NCBI GenBank assembly: GCA_029248525.1
Contig: JAQWJE010000008.1
Span: forward strand, 62,001-126,000
DNA from: Candidatus Binatia bacterium
GTDB taxonomy: Bacteria; Desulfobacterota; Binatia; UBA12015
Reading direction: 5' to 3'
Length of the DNA: 64,000 bases
Shown here: one piece after another, positions 44,844 through 53,158 of the stretch
Position numbering within the stretch: the first letter of the stretch is position 1
How the letters are laid out: each line of letters starts with the position of its first letter
Translations under genes and position numbers: made by a program
Notes under the pieces: generated by a model
The model's input: only the letters and a program-made list of their open reading frames with translations
Databases searched by the model: none
Told to the model about the DNA's origin: nothing

Positions 44844-45742
44844 GCGACACCCGGGTATTTGCGGTTGTCGTGAATTTCAACGGAGCCGAGGTGACGCACG
44901 CTTGCGTGACTTCTCTCCGCGCGAGCCGCGCTGTCGATCTGCAAATTATCGTCGTCGACAATGACTCGACCGAAAGGGAACAAAGTCGTCTGCAATCGGA
45001 TTGGGGCGAGGCAAAGGATGTCGAGATCCTGAACTTGCCGGCCAATGGTCATTTTGCCGGTGGCGTCAACGCAGGCGCGCTGCGCGCGCTGGAAGCGAAA
45101 GCCTCTCATCTGTTTTTCCTGAATAACGACACGATCATCGAGCCTGATTGCATCGCGCGGCTGATCGGCGACGCCGAGAAATATCCCGAAGCCGGTCTGT
45201 TGGGTCCGGCACTGCTAAATTTGGGAGATCGACGCCCGCTCTCGATGGGCGAGAATTATGCCGCATGGTCGCTGGCGGTCCCGCGCTCTCTTTTGCGTGT
45301 CCGGACACCGGCCGACGAATCTTACCCCGTGGGTGGGATCATGGGCTCGGCGATTTTGGTGACGACCGAGTGCTTTCTCCGTTTGGGGCCCTACCGGGAA
45401 GACCTCCTCGTCTACTACGAAGAGGTCGATTACTGTCTTCGGGCTCGAGCTGCGGGGTTTCAGCCCCGCATGGTTCCGGACGCGATCGTCCTGCATGACG
45501 GGATGCGTGGCTTTGCCGCCGGCCTCCAGCCCTATGCTGCTCGTCTCAAGACTCGCAACCAGCTTCGTCTGGCAATGGACCACGGTGGGCTCGGCGGATT
45601 TTTGATCTTCCTGCCGTTCTTCCTGAGCTTGGTCGTGGTGAGCAGTCTGCTCTATGCTCTTCGTGGCGACGGGGCTACGGTTCGTGCGCTCTGGGCGGGT
45701 GTATTCGAGGGGTTCCGCTGGCTGTGGCGAGGGCAGCCGTGA
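44840..45742 (+). CDS. GT2 family glycosyltransferase (rhamnosyltransferase-like)
   Basis: 300 residues. FAVVVNFNGAEVTHACV, IIVVDNDSTE, LPANGHFAGGVNAG, FLNNDTIIEPDC (DxD-like NND) and YYEEVDYCLRARAAGFQ are the marks of the WcaA/RfbN-type GT2 enzymes. The C-terminal hydrophobic segment (FLIFLPFFLSLVVVSSLLY) anchors it. ATG at 44840 overlaps the GT4 stop (ATGA). A longer frame on the same strand runs back into the upstream gene but does not look like protein. Confidence 0.88.
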   Translation: MSDTRVFAVVVNFNGAEVTHACVTSLRASRAVDLQIIVVDNDSTEREQSRLQSDWGEAKDVEILNLPANGHFAGGVNAGALRALEAKASHLFFLNNDTIIEPDCIARLIGDAEKYPEAGLLGPALLNLGDRRPLSMGENYAAWSLAVPRSLLRVRTPADESYPVGGIMGSAILVTTECFLRLGPYREDLLVYYEEVDYCLRARAAGFQPRMVPDAIVLHDGMRGFAAGLQPYAARLKTRNQLRLAMDHGGLGGFLIFLPFFLSLVVVSSLLYALRGDGATVRALWAGVFEGFRWLWRGQP

Positions 45743-46854
45743 GTTCTCTGCGTGTCGCTATTGGTGCAGTGGCCGGTGTCACCGGGGGCCCGGCTACGTA
45801 TGTGGTCGAGTTGTTGCATGCCATGGCTGATCTCGATCCAGCCGATATTGAACTGCACGTGCTGACCGATCGTCCGGATCTATTCGCCGGGAGATCCAAT
45901 CTTCAAGTTCATGAGGTGCCCCTCCCGAGCGCATGGCACCAACCTCTGTGGGATAATTTGTCTGTGCCGCGCCTCTTGCGACGATTGCGACCGGACCTCT
46001 ACCACGGAACCAAGCACGCTCTGCCTTTGCTCGGGTTGCCGTCAGCGATGGCCACTGTTGTCTCCATGCATGATCTGGCGGTCTACGCGCAGCCGGAGAC
46101 ATTCTCTCGGGCCCAGCGATGGCAACTCTACCTGCACCTGCGGCACGCAGTGCGCCGCGCGAGTCGCGTCATCGCGGTATCGGCGTATACGGCACAAGAC
46201 CTGATCGACCAACTGGCGGTGCCCCGAGCGAAGATCGATGTCGTCGGTCACGGCGTAGGAACCAATTTTCGCCCGATCCCGGATCCGGTTCGGCGCCTTG
46301 AGGTACGTCGCAGCTATGGTGTGGAGGCAGGGGCTCTGGTCGCTTTTGTCGGCACGGCGCAGCCACGGAAACGAATTGAAGCGGCGATCGCGGCCACCGC
46401 GGCATTGGTGGCGGAAGGTCGCGAGGTGCGGATGGTCATCGCGGGACGACGGCGCCCCGGTTACGAGCCGGACTGGCTGGTTTCTCCCCCGCCTTTTGTT
46501 CATTTGGCCGGGGAGGTTTCTGCGGAGGCGCTCGTCGAACTCTATGGTGCCGCTGATGTGATGATCAGTCCCTCGAGCTTTGAGGGTTTCGGGTTGACCT
46601 TTGTCGAAGCGATGGCCTGCGGCTGTCCGGTCGTGGGGGTGGCTGCCACCTCTGTCCCCGAGGTTGTCGGAGACGCCGGGATTCTGGTGGAGAGGCCCGA
46701 TGCCGACTTGCTGTCGAGCGCGTTGCGGGAACTTCTGGGGTCGGAAAAGACTCGGATGGAGTATGGACGCCGCGCGCTTCGGCGGGCGGAGGCTCTCTCC
46801 TGGCCACAGGCGGCGGCCCGGACATTGGAGGTCTATCGTGAAGCAAATCGCTGA
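45739..46854 (+). CDS. GT4-type glycosyltransferase
   Basis: 371 residues, GT-B fold. Signals are GAVAGVTGGPATYVVELLHAM near the start, DLYHGTKHALPLLG, VAFVGTAQPRKRIEAAI, VHLAGEVSAEALVELYGAADVMISPSSFEGFGLTFVEAMACGCPVVG (the E-x7-E donor motif), and SVPEVVGDAGILV. I prefer GTG at 45739, which gives the usual 4-base overlap with the upstream stop; a GTG at 45724 is possible. The downstream gene overlaps by 17 bases. Confidence 0.88.
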   Translation: MSSLRVAIGAVAGVTGGPATYVVELLHAMADLDPADIELHVLTDRPDLFAGRSNLQVHEVPLPSAWHQPLWDNLSVPRLLRRLRPDLYHGTKHALPLLGLPSAMATVVSMHDLAVYAQPETFSRAQRWQLYLHLRHAVRRASRVIAVSAYTAQDLIDQLAVPRAKIDVVGHGVGTNFRPIPDPVRRLEVRRSYGVEAGALVAFVGTAQPRKRIEAAIAATAALVAEGREVRMVIAGRRRPGYEPDWLVSPPPFVHLAGEVSAEALVELYGAADVMISPSSFEGFGLTFVEAMACGCPVVGVAATSVPEVVGDAGILVERPDADLLSSALRELLGSEKTRMEYGRRALRRAEALSWPQAAARTLEVYREANR

Positions 46855-48703
46855 GGTTTCGCGTCCCCCGCTGGGCCGAATCGTTGTCGAATCGCTTTGT
46901 GTGGCCGGGGTGACGCTGGCGTATCTCTGGCTTTGGCGCCTCTACGGGTTTGATGTCGTGGACGAGGGAACGCAGCTTCTGCAGATATCGCGGGCGGCAG
47001 CAGGTGCGCTCCCGTATACAGATTTCGAAACCGGTTATACGCCGGGCTACTTCACGATGCAGTCCTGGCTCTGGCAGTCTGGCGGGTTTGTGGCCATCCG
47101 AACGATGTTGGTCGTCGTGCATGCGGGCGTCGCGGCGACGGTCTACGCTTTGCTGCGCGATTCAGGTGGTCGCAGCAGCGCCAGTGTCGGGGTGGCGATG
47201 TTTGTCGCCTATCTCCTGCCGGTTTCTCTGAATCAGGGTGCCCCGCTGAACATCCCTTATCCCGGGTGGATCGCCTTGCCCGCCGTTTTGATGTCAGTGG
47301 CGCTGCTGGCGGAACTGGGGGAAGGCCATTCCGCGCGCCGGGATTCTCTGGGAATTTTTTTGGCTGGGGTTGGCGCAGCCTTTGCTTTTGCGGTGAAGCC
47401 GAATACCGGACTATTTCTTCTCGGGGGCGCCGCCCTCGCAGTCGCGGCTTCATGGAGGACAACGCATGCAGCGGAGCGCTGGTGCAGTTGGCTATTGCGC
47501 TCGACGGCTGCCTTGGCCGTTTTTTTCCTGGTCTATCCGGTTTTTGGTTCTCGCCTCGGTCTCGCCCTATGGATCCCCGCTTTTTTGGCAGTGATTGTCG
47601 CCGGGCCGGTTCGCGAAGGGGGACGGCGTACCGCCTTCCCGGATCTGGCTGCGCTCGCGGTCGGATTCTTGTTGCCTACCTTGCCCTGGCTCGGTCTCCT
47701 CTGGGCGAGGATTGGTTTTGCTGAGATGGTAGAGAACGTTTTTTTTGTGGGAGAAAGCGGTCGCGCTGTCGTGAGGGCTTATACGATGGCGGCGCCTGAA
47801 TTTCGCCCCGGGATGGTGGTCATGACGGGCACATTTTTGGGTGCGATGTGGCTTGCTCGCTCGCGGGCGGCCCGGCTCGTGCCGGGACTTCTCCTCGCAG
47901 GAGCTTGCCTCGGAGCCTTTTTCGCGTTTCGCGGCGGGGTGCGTCCGCTGGCTGAAAATATTCTTTTCTGGCTGTGTCCACTTTCGTTGGCGCTCGGTCT
48001 TCTCACGGTGGGGTCCGACGAACGTCGTCAGCGCGAACGATCACTTTTGATTTTGGCATCCTTTCTTTTTCTGACGGTCTACCCGCGTCCGGACCTGATT
48101 CATATTGCGCAAATCGGTCCTGTCGTTCTGCTTGCGGGGCTGAGCACATGGCGTCGCTCCAGTTATTCCTGGTTCTATGAGCGCACGCGCGACGGCGCGC
48201 GGAATTTTACCGCACCGGGGATTCTTACCGGTGTCTTTCTCCTGCTCGCCGTTGGCCGAATGGCGCCGACTCTGATGCCACGACTCACCGAGCCTCTGGC
48301 TACCGAGAAGCTGGGACCGGGGTTTGCCGTGGAGGTGCTGGAGTCCCGGGCGGCGCCCTTCCGGGAGATCGCGGCGGTGGTCGCCCGGATTCGGCAAGAG
48401 ACTCGGCCGGATGAGGCCATCTTCACCTTCCCCGACCTGGCAGGGCTGGCATTGCTCGCCGACCGACCCTCGCCCTTCTATTATGTCTATTTTGTGCCGG
48501 GCCGGCCGGATGCCGCACAGGCACTTCGCGTGGAGGAGTCCTGGTCCGAGGCGCGGCCGGGGCTGGCGGTTCTCGGTGAGCCTCGCGTTCCTGTGTTTCT
48601 CGACGCCCCGGAATATTTTCGTGACTTGATCGGGTTCGTTGAGGACCATTCGCGGCCTCTCGACGTGGTGGCAGGTGTGACCCTGAGGAGAGTCGATCGT
48701 TGA
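46838..48703 (+). CDS. Polytopic GT-C-like membrane protein (DEG/TGYTP family)
   Basis: 621 residues, GTG start within the end of the GT4 gene. About 10-12 transmembrane helices precede a soluble tail of ~150 residues. An acidic DEG (VVDEGTQ, residues 42-44) after the first helix resembles the GT-C catalytic loop position. A periplasmic-loop-type DFETGYTP, NIPYPGW and KPNTG (about 186) follow. The same four motifs, in the same order, occur in the 53155 protein. It is most likely a lipid-linked sugar transferase or a protein/polymer glycosyl-transferring membrane enzyme, but this is inference from layout. Confidence 0.72.
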   Translation: MKQIAEVSRPPLGRIVVESLCVAGVTLAYLWLWRLYGFDVVDEGTQLLQISRAAAGALPYTDFETGYTPGYFTMQSWLWQSGGFVAIRTMLVVVHAGVAATVYALLRDSGGRSSASVGVAMFVAYLLPVSLNQGAPLNIPYPGWIALPAVLMSVALLAELGEGHSARRDSLGIFLAGVGAAFAFAVKPNTGLFLLGGAALAVAASWRTTHAAERWCSWLLRSTAALAVFFLVYPVFGSRLGLALWIPAFLAVIVAGPVREGGRRTAFPDLAALAVGFLLPTLPWLGLLWARIGFAEMVENVFFVGESGRAVVRAYTMAAPEFRPGMVVMTGTFLGAMWLARSRAARLVPGLLLAGACLGAFFAFRGGVRPLAENILFWLCPLSLALGLLTVGSDERRQRERSLLILASFLFLTVYPRPDLIHIAQIGPVVLLAGLSTWRRSSYSWFYERTRDGARNFTAPGILTGVFLLLAVGRMAPTLMPRLTEPLATEKLGPGFAVEVLESRAAPFREIAAVVARIRQETRPDEAIFTFPDLAGLALLADRPSPFYYVYFVPGRPDAAQALRVEESWSEARPGLAVLGEPRVPVFLDAPEYFRDLIGFVEDHSRPLDVVAGVTLRRVDR

Positions 48704-48755
48704 TCCATTTATCCGGCTTCTTTGTCTCGCTGCCGAAGCACGATAGGTAGGGGCC

Positions 48756-49700
48756 ATGGCGCAACCGACCGAGAGGGATGTGGCGGTGGTCGTTCTGGAT
48801 TGGGACGGTGGCACCGAGACGCTTGAGGCCTTGGCCAGTGCGCAGGTAAATGATTGTCAGCCACAGCTGATTCTGGTGGACAACGCGTCGACGAATCCGG
48901 TCGTCACGGAGGCCGAAAAGCGCTTCCCCGGTATTCTGGTGGTGGAGAACCAGATCAACCGCGGATATGCGGGCGGGGCGAACGTGGGGTTGGCCGCCGC
49001 CGCTGAAGCGGGATGCTCCTACGCGGTCGTGCTCAACAATGACGCTATTTGCGAGCCGGGCGCGATCGATCGGTTGCTCGATGTCGCGCAGGGAGATTCT
49101 GCCGTAGCGGTTGTCGGGGCGAAGATTCTGGATGCGGCGGACCCCGGCCAATTGCTGATGGCGTGGGGCTCGGTCAGTTGGCGGCAGAGTCTGGTGCGAT
49201 TGGCAGGGGAACAGGTTGCTGATTCGGATGCCTGGAGAGGTACGCATGAGGTGGAGTGGGTTTCCGGTTGCGCGATTCTGCTGCGACTTTCGGCCCTCTC
49301 GGAGGCAGGCTTTTTCGATGAGGCATTTTTTGCCTACCACGAGGAAGTCGAGCTATGCGTTCGTCTGAGGAAGGCGGGATTGCGGGTCGTCTGGACCGGC
49401 GAGGCGCGAATTCGGCACCGCGGCGAGGGGAGCTCCGGTCGCACCTACGTCAGCCGCAAGCAGTATTTTTCTGGTCGAAACATGGTGCGCTTTGTGGCGC
49501 GGCACGGGTCGGTCGGACAGAAATTCTATTTTGGATCGTTCTTTTTGTTGAGTTTGCCCTTTCAATGGCTGCGCCGCCTGCCTTCGGGGGAAGCCGCAGG
49601 CGTCATCCTGAAATGGCAGGGGGCGCGTGACCAATTGCTTGGCCGTCCGCTGCCGCGAGCCGCATTGGGGTTGGACCATCCGCCCGGAGCGGCGCGATGA
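48756..49700 (+). CDS. GT2 family glycosyltransferase
   Basis: 314 residues. VAVVVLDWDGGTETLEAL, LILVDNASTN, ENQINRGYAGGANVG, VVLNNDAICEPGA and FFAYHEEVELCVRLRKAGLRVVWTGEARIRHRGEG are the GT2 motifs, with a hydrophobic C-terminus (YFGSFFLLSLPFQWLRRLP). It lies 52 bases after the GT-C-like gene and its stop overlaps the flippase start (ATGA). Donor unknown. Confidence 0.88.
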   Translation: MAQPTERDVAVVVLDWDGGTETLEALASAQVNDCQPQLILVDNASTNPVVTEAEKRFPGILVVENQINRGYAGGANVGLAAAAEAGCSYAVVLNNDAICEPGAIDRLLDVAQGDSAVAVVGAKILDAADPGQLLMAWGSVSWRQSLVRLAGEQVADSDAWRGTHEVEWVSGCAILLRLSALSEAGFFDEAFFAYHEEVELCVRLRKAGLRVVWTGEARIRHRGEGSSGRTYVSRKQYFSGRNMVRFVARHGSVGQKFYFGSFFLLSLPFQWLRRLPSGEAAGVILKWQGARDQLLGRPLPRAALGLDHPPGAAR

Positions 49701-51130
49701 AGCTGCGCAAGTTTGCTGGACAGGGTGGTTTTGGAATCGGCGCGTTGGTCGTCGAAAAAGGGGCCGCGTTCCTCCTGATTGTCTTGCTGGCGCGGGTCCT
49801 TCCCACCGAAACCTATGGAATCTACAGTTTCACCGTGGCCTACCTGACCCTTTTTCAGGTTCTGGCCGACTTTGGTCTCGAGCCGATTCTGGTACGCCGA
49901 CTCTCGGCGCCCGATGCGGATCGACCGCAGATCCTTTCGGCAGCTCTGGGCCTTCGGCTGGGTCTGGCTCTTGGCAGTGCGAGTCTGGCGGTCCTTCTGG
50001 CTCCGTGGGTTTCGGGCGAGGGGCTTTCGATCGTCCCCGTAATCCTGCTCGGCTGCGGTTCGTTGCTCTTTCTGGCCCAGCCCGGGTTCCGGGCGGTGCT
50101 GCGCTCGGAGTTGCGATTGGGCGCGGTTTTTCTCGTCGCCACGTTCACCGCCTCACTGACTCTGGCGGGGGTCTTTCTGGCCACTCGACAGGAGGGGGGA
50201 TTGCTGGCGGTGTGGACCGCCTATGCCGTGGCTACCTGGGCAGGCTTGGGTCTCGCAGCTCTTCTGGTGTCGAGGTCCTTTCGCTTGCAGGTCCGCATCG
50301 CTCCGGACGTCTGGCGTTCCTTGCTGGCCGAATCCTGGCCCGTTGGTGCCAATTTGCTGGTGTTGATGATGGGGTTGCGAGCGGGTGCAATCGTTCTGAT
50401 GCAAACCGCAGGCCCGGATGCCGTGGGTCTTTATGCCTCGGCCGCGCGGCTCTCGGAGGCATCCAATCTGCTCGGTGAGGGCACGATGCTGGTCATCTTT
50501 CCTCTGCTCGCTCGGCTGGGGCCTTCGCGTGCGGAAGACCTGCAAGCGTTGGCGGGGCTGACCGCCAAAATGCTCGCCATCGCTCTCTGTTTCACGGCTT
50601 TGGTCGGCGGTGCTCTGGCAGACCCGCTGGTTCGGGGGTTGTTTGGTGAGCGCTTTGCCGCAAGCGGGCCGGTTCTGGCGATCCTGCTTTGGTCAGGCCC
50701 GTTTGCCGCCGTGGGGACTCTGTATGCAAATTTGCTGGTGATTACCGGCCATCAACGGCTTCTGCTGGGCGTGAACGCGGGGAGTGCTGCTGTTCTGATC
50801 CTTCTGCAGTTGCTTCTGGTGCCCTCCTACGGGATCCAGGGGGCGGCGTTTGGGGTCGTGGTCGGATTTGCCGCGGGGCACGTCCTGTTGTTGCTGCCCG
50901 CCGCCACCCGAAAGGTGATTTGGCCCTGTTGCCGGGAGGCCTTGCGCCCTATGGCACTTGCTTTGGCCTGTTTAATGTTTTCCGCTTCCTACGACGATGG
51001 TCCAATGAAGGCCCTGATTGCCCTGGGGTTCTTCTCGTTGGCCCTTTTGGGAACGAGAACGTTGTCGATCAGGGATCTCAAGGCTCTGCGAGTGGCTCTG
51101 CGTGACGGTTCGTCGGATGTTTCGCGCTGA
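49697..51130 (+). CDS. Wzx-type flippase (MATE/MOP polysaccharide transporter)
   Basis: 477 residues, about 12-14 hydrophobic helices. The opening FGIGALVVEKGAAFLLIVLLARVLPTETYGIYSF is the typical Wzx/RfbX N-terminus. Arg-rich cytoplasmic loops (VRRLSAPDADR) and VMLQTAG-like VLMQTAGPDAVGLYASAARLSEASNLL follow. It would flip a lipid-linked oligosaccharide across the inner membrane. A 127-base gap with an AT-rich stretch follows, so a new transcription unit may start at 51258. Confidence 0.88.
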   Translation: MKLRKFAGQGGFGIGALVVEKGAAFLLIVLLARVLPTETYGIYSFTVAYLTLFQVLADFGLEPILVRRLSAPDADRPQILSAALGLRLGLALGSASLAVLLAPWVSGEGLSIVPVILLGCGSLLFLAQPGFRAVLRSELRLGAVFLVATFTASLTLAGVFLATRQEGGLLAVWTAYAVATWAGLGLAALLVSRSFRLQVRIAPDVWRSLLAESWPVGANLLVLMMGLRAGAIVLMQTAGPDAVGLYASAARLSEASNLLGEGTMLVIFPLLARLGPSRAEDLQALAGLTAKMLAIALCFTALVGGALADPLVRGLFGERFAASGPVLAILLWSGPFAAVGTLYANLLVITGHQRLLLGVNAGSAAVLILLQLLLVPSYGIQGAAFGVVVGFAAGHVLLLLPAATRKVIWPCCREALRPMALALACLMFSASYDDGPMKALIALGFFSLALLGTRTLSIRDLKALRVALRDGSSDVSR

Positions 51131-51257
51131 ATCAAATCCGTCGGTTCCTATCCCACCGTCAAATCTGTTACGAAGGTAGCGTAGAGAAAGGCCAGTTGGA
51201 GGCCCCGATGGTTCCTTTTGATTCCCATTTTCCCATAAATTTCCGCGAAAGCATTCC

Positions 51258-51974
51258 GTGTCCTTAAAAGTAATCGTCGTCCCCACCTACAACGAGAGAG
51301 GCAACATCGAGAAGTTGCTCCCGGCGTTATTGCAGGTCGATCCCGAAATCGAAGTGGTCGTGGTCGATGATCAATCGCCTGACGGCACGGGCGATGCGGT
51401 CGAGGCTGTCGCAGCGGAGCTGGGACGAATCCACCTGGTGCGTCGCGAATCCAAGCAGGGTCTCGGGCCCGCCTACCAGTCCGGCTTTCGGAAGGCGCTG
51501 GAGCTCGAAGCTGACTATATCGTGCAAATGGATGCTGATTTCTCGCATCCAATCGACTCGCTACCCGAGATGCTCAGCAAAGCCGAGACCAACGACCTTG
51601 TCCTGGGTTCGCGTTATTTCGACGGGATCACCGTGGTCAATTGGCCGATCGAGCGCCTGTTGCTGAGCTATTTCGGAAATTACTATGTCCGCAAGCTGAC
51701 CCGCATGCCGATCAGCGACACGACCGGTGGTTTCAAATGCTGGAGGCGGGAGACGCTGGAGGCGATCGACCTCGCCGATATTCGCGCGAACGGATACTCT
51801 TTTCAGATCGAGATGAATTACCGCGCCTGGTGCAAGGGGTTCAAGATCGTCGAAGTCCCGATCATCTTCATGGACCGAACGGTCGGGGATTCCAAGATGA
51901 GCAAGCGAATCGGGCTCGAGGCACTCTGGATTGTCTGGGAGTTGAAGTTTCGCAGGATGCTCGGCCGGCTCTAG
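51258..51974 (+). CDS. Dolichyl-phosphate-mannose-synthase-like GT2
   Basis: 238 residues without membrane helices. VIVVPTYNERGNIEKLLPALL, VVDDQSPDGTGD, SKQGLGPAYQSGFRKAL, VQMDADFSHP (DAD) and SRYFDGITVVNW match DPM1-type enzymes that make polyprenyl-phosphate sugars. The start is GTG. A closely similar gene, partial, lies at the right window edge (63347-64000): both share GSRYxxGIxVVNW, so one may be a paralogue. It provides the lipid-linked sugar donors used by GT-C enzymes. Confidence 0.9.
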   Translation: MSLKVIVVPTYNERGNIEKLLPALLQVDPEIEVVVVDDQSPDGTGDAVEAVAAELGRIHLVRRESKQGLGPAYQSGFRKALELEADYIVQMDADFSHPIDSLPEMLSKAETNDLVLGSRYFDGITVVNWPIERLLLSYFGNYYVRKLTRMPISDTTGGFKCWRRETLEAIDLADIRANGYSFQIEMNYRAWCKGFKIVEVPIIFMDRTVGDSKMSKRIGLEALWIVWELKFRRMLGRL

Positions 51975-51988
51975 GGCGAACCTCAGCC

Positions 51989-53158
51989 ATGCGAGTTCTC
52001 ATGCTCAATGAGCGGGATGTCAGCCATCCCCTCGCCGGTGGCGTCGAGGTCCACCTCGAGGAACTCGGACAGCGACTGGCTTCTCGTCATGGGATCGAGA
52101 TGACGGTTCTATGTGCTGCATTTCCGGGGGCCAAGGCCGAGGAAGAGCGCGGCGGCCTGCGGTTCCTCCGTTTTGGAAACCGCTTCTCCTATTACGCGCA
52201 ACTGCCCCGGCGCAGCCGTGAGGAATGGGCAACCGGTGAGTACGACCTGGTGATCGAAAACCTATGCAAGCTCCTCTTTTTTTCACAGCTATATCTGCCC
52301 CGAGCGCCGAAGCTCGGGTTGGTTCATCACCTCTTCGGGCTCTCTGCTTTTCGCCAGGTCGCGCTGCCGATCGCCAGCTTCGTTGCGGTTACAGAAGCGA
52401 TGTTGCCCGTGGCCTACCGCCGCTGGCCTTTCGTGGTGGTCTCGCCCAGTACCCGCGATGATTTGCGGGCGCGTTTTCTGCCTGCCGATTCGATCCGGGT
52501 GATCCCGAACGGCCTCGATCACGAGAGGTTCTGCCCGGACGCTTCGGTGGCCGTTGAGCCTGGCCTCATCGTTTTTGTGGGCCGTCTGGAATACTACAAA
52601 GGCGTGGATGTTCTGCTCGAGGCATGGCGGCTGCTCGGAGAGCAGCATCCGGAATGCCGGCTTGTTTTGGTCGGCGCCGGTACGGCTTCCGAGGATCTGC
52701 AGGCACGCGCGGCACGTTTGCCGAGCACGGCACGCGTGACGTTCACCGGCTTTGTCTCCGAAGACGAAAAAATCGAATGGTTGCGCAAGGCTTCGGTCGT
52801 CGTGCAGCCCTCGCACAAGGAAGGGTGGGGCCTGACGGTTCTGGAGGCCAACGCTTGCGGGACACCCGTGGTCGCGACCGATGTGCCGGGGTTGCGGGAC
52901 TCGGTTCGGCCCGGCCTGAATGGGCTTCGCGTGCCTCGCGGAGACGCTCCGGCGCTCGCGGGAGCACTGGCGCGAGTTCTCGAGGACTCTTCCCTTCGTG
53001 CGTCCCTTTCTGCCGGCGCCCTGGCATGGGCGGGCCGTTTTGGTTGGGATGCGGTCGCCGATGCCTTCGCGGAGGTTCTGGGAGCACTCGCTGCAGGCAG
53101 GCCCTTGCCGGAGGTGCGCGATTTCCTCGCAGACGATTCCGGGGAGCGTGCGGCGTGA
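51989..53158 (+). CDS. GT4-type glycosyltransferase
   Basis: 389 residues, GT-B fold. RVLMLNERDVSHPLAGGVEVHLEELGQRL is a typical GT4 opening, VIPNGLDHERFCP follows, then VFVGRLEYYKGVDVLLEAW, FVSEDEKIEWLRKASVVVQPSHKEGWGLTVLEANACGTPVVATDVPGLRD with the E-x7-E motif. The ATG at 51989 starts 14 bases after the DPM-like gene. Its stop overlaps the following gene (GTGA). Confidence 0.9.
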   Translation: MRVLMLNERDVSHPLAGGVEVHLEELGQRLASRHGIEMTVLCAAFPGAKAEEERGGLRFLRFGNRFSYYAQLPRRSREEWATGEYDLVIENLCKLLFFSQLYLPRAPKLGLVHHLFGLSAFRQVALPIASFVAVTEAMLPVAYRRWPFVVVSPSTRDDLRARFLPADSIRVIPNGLDHERFCPDASVAVEPGLIVFVGRLEYYKGVDVLLEAWRLLGEQHPECRLVLVGAGTASEDLQARAARLPSTARVTFTGFVSEDEKIEWLRKASVVVQPSHKEGWGLTVLEANACGTPVVATDVPGLRDSVRPGLNGLRVPRGDAPALAGALARVLEDSSLRASLSAGALAWAGRFGWDAVADAFAEVLGALAAGRPLPEVRDFLADDSGERAA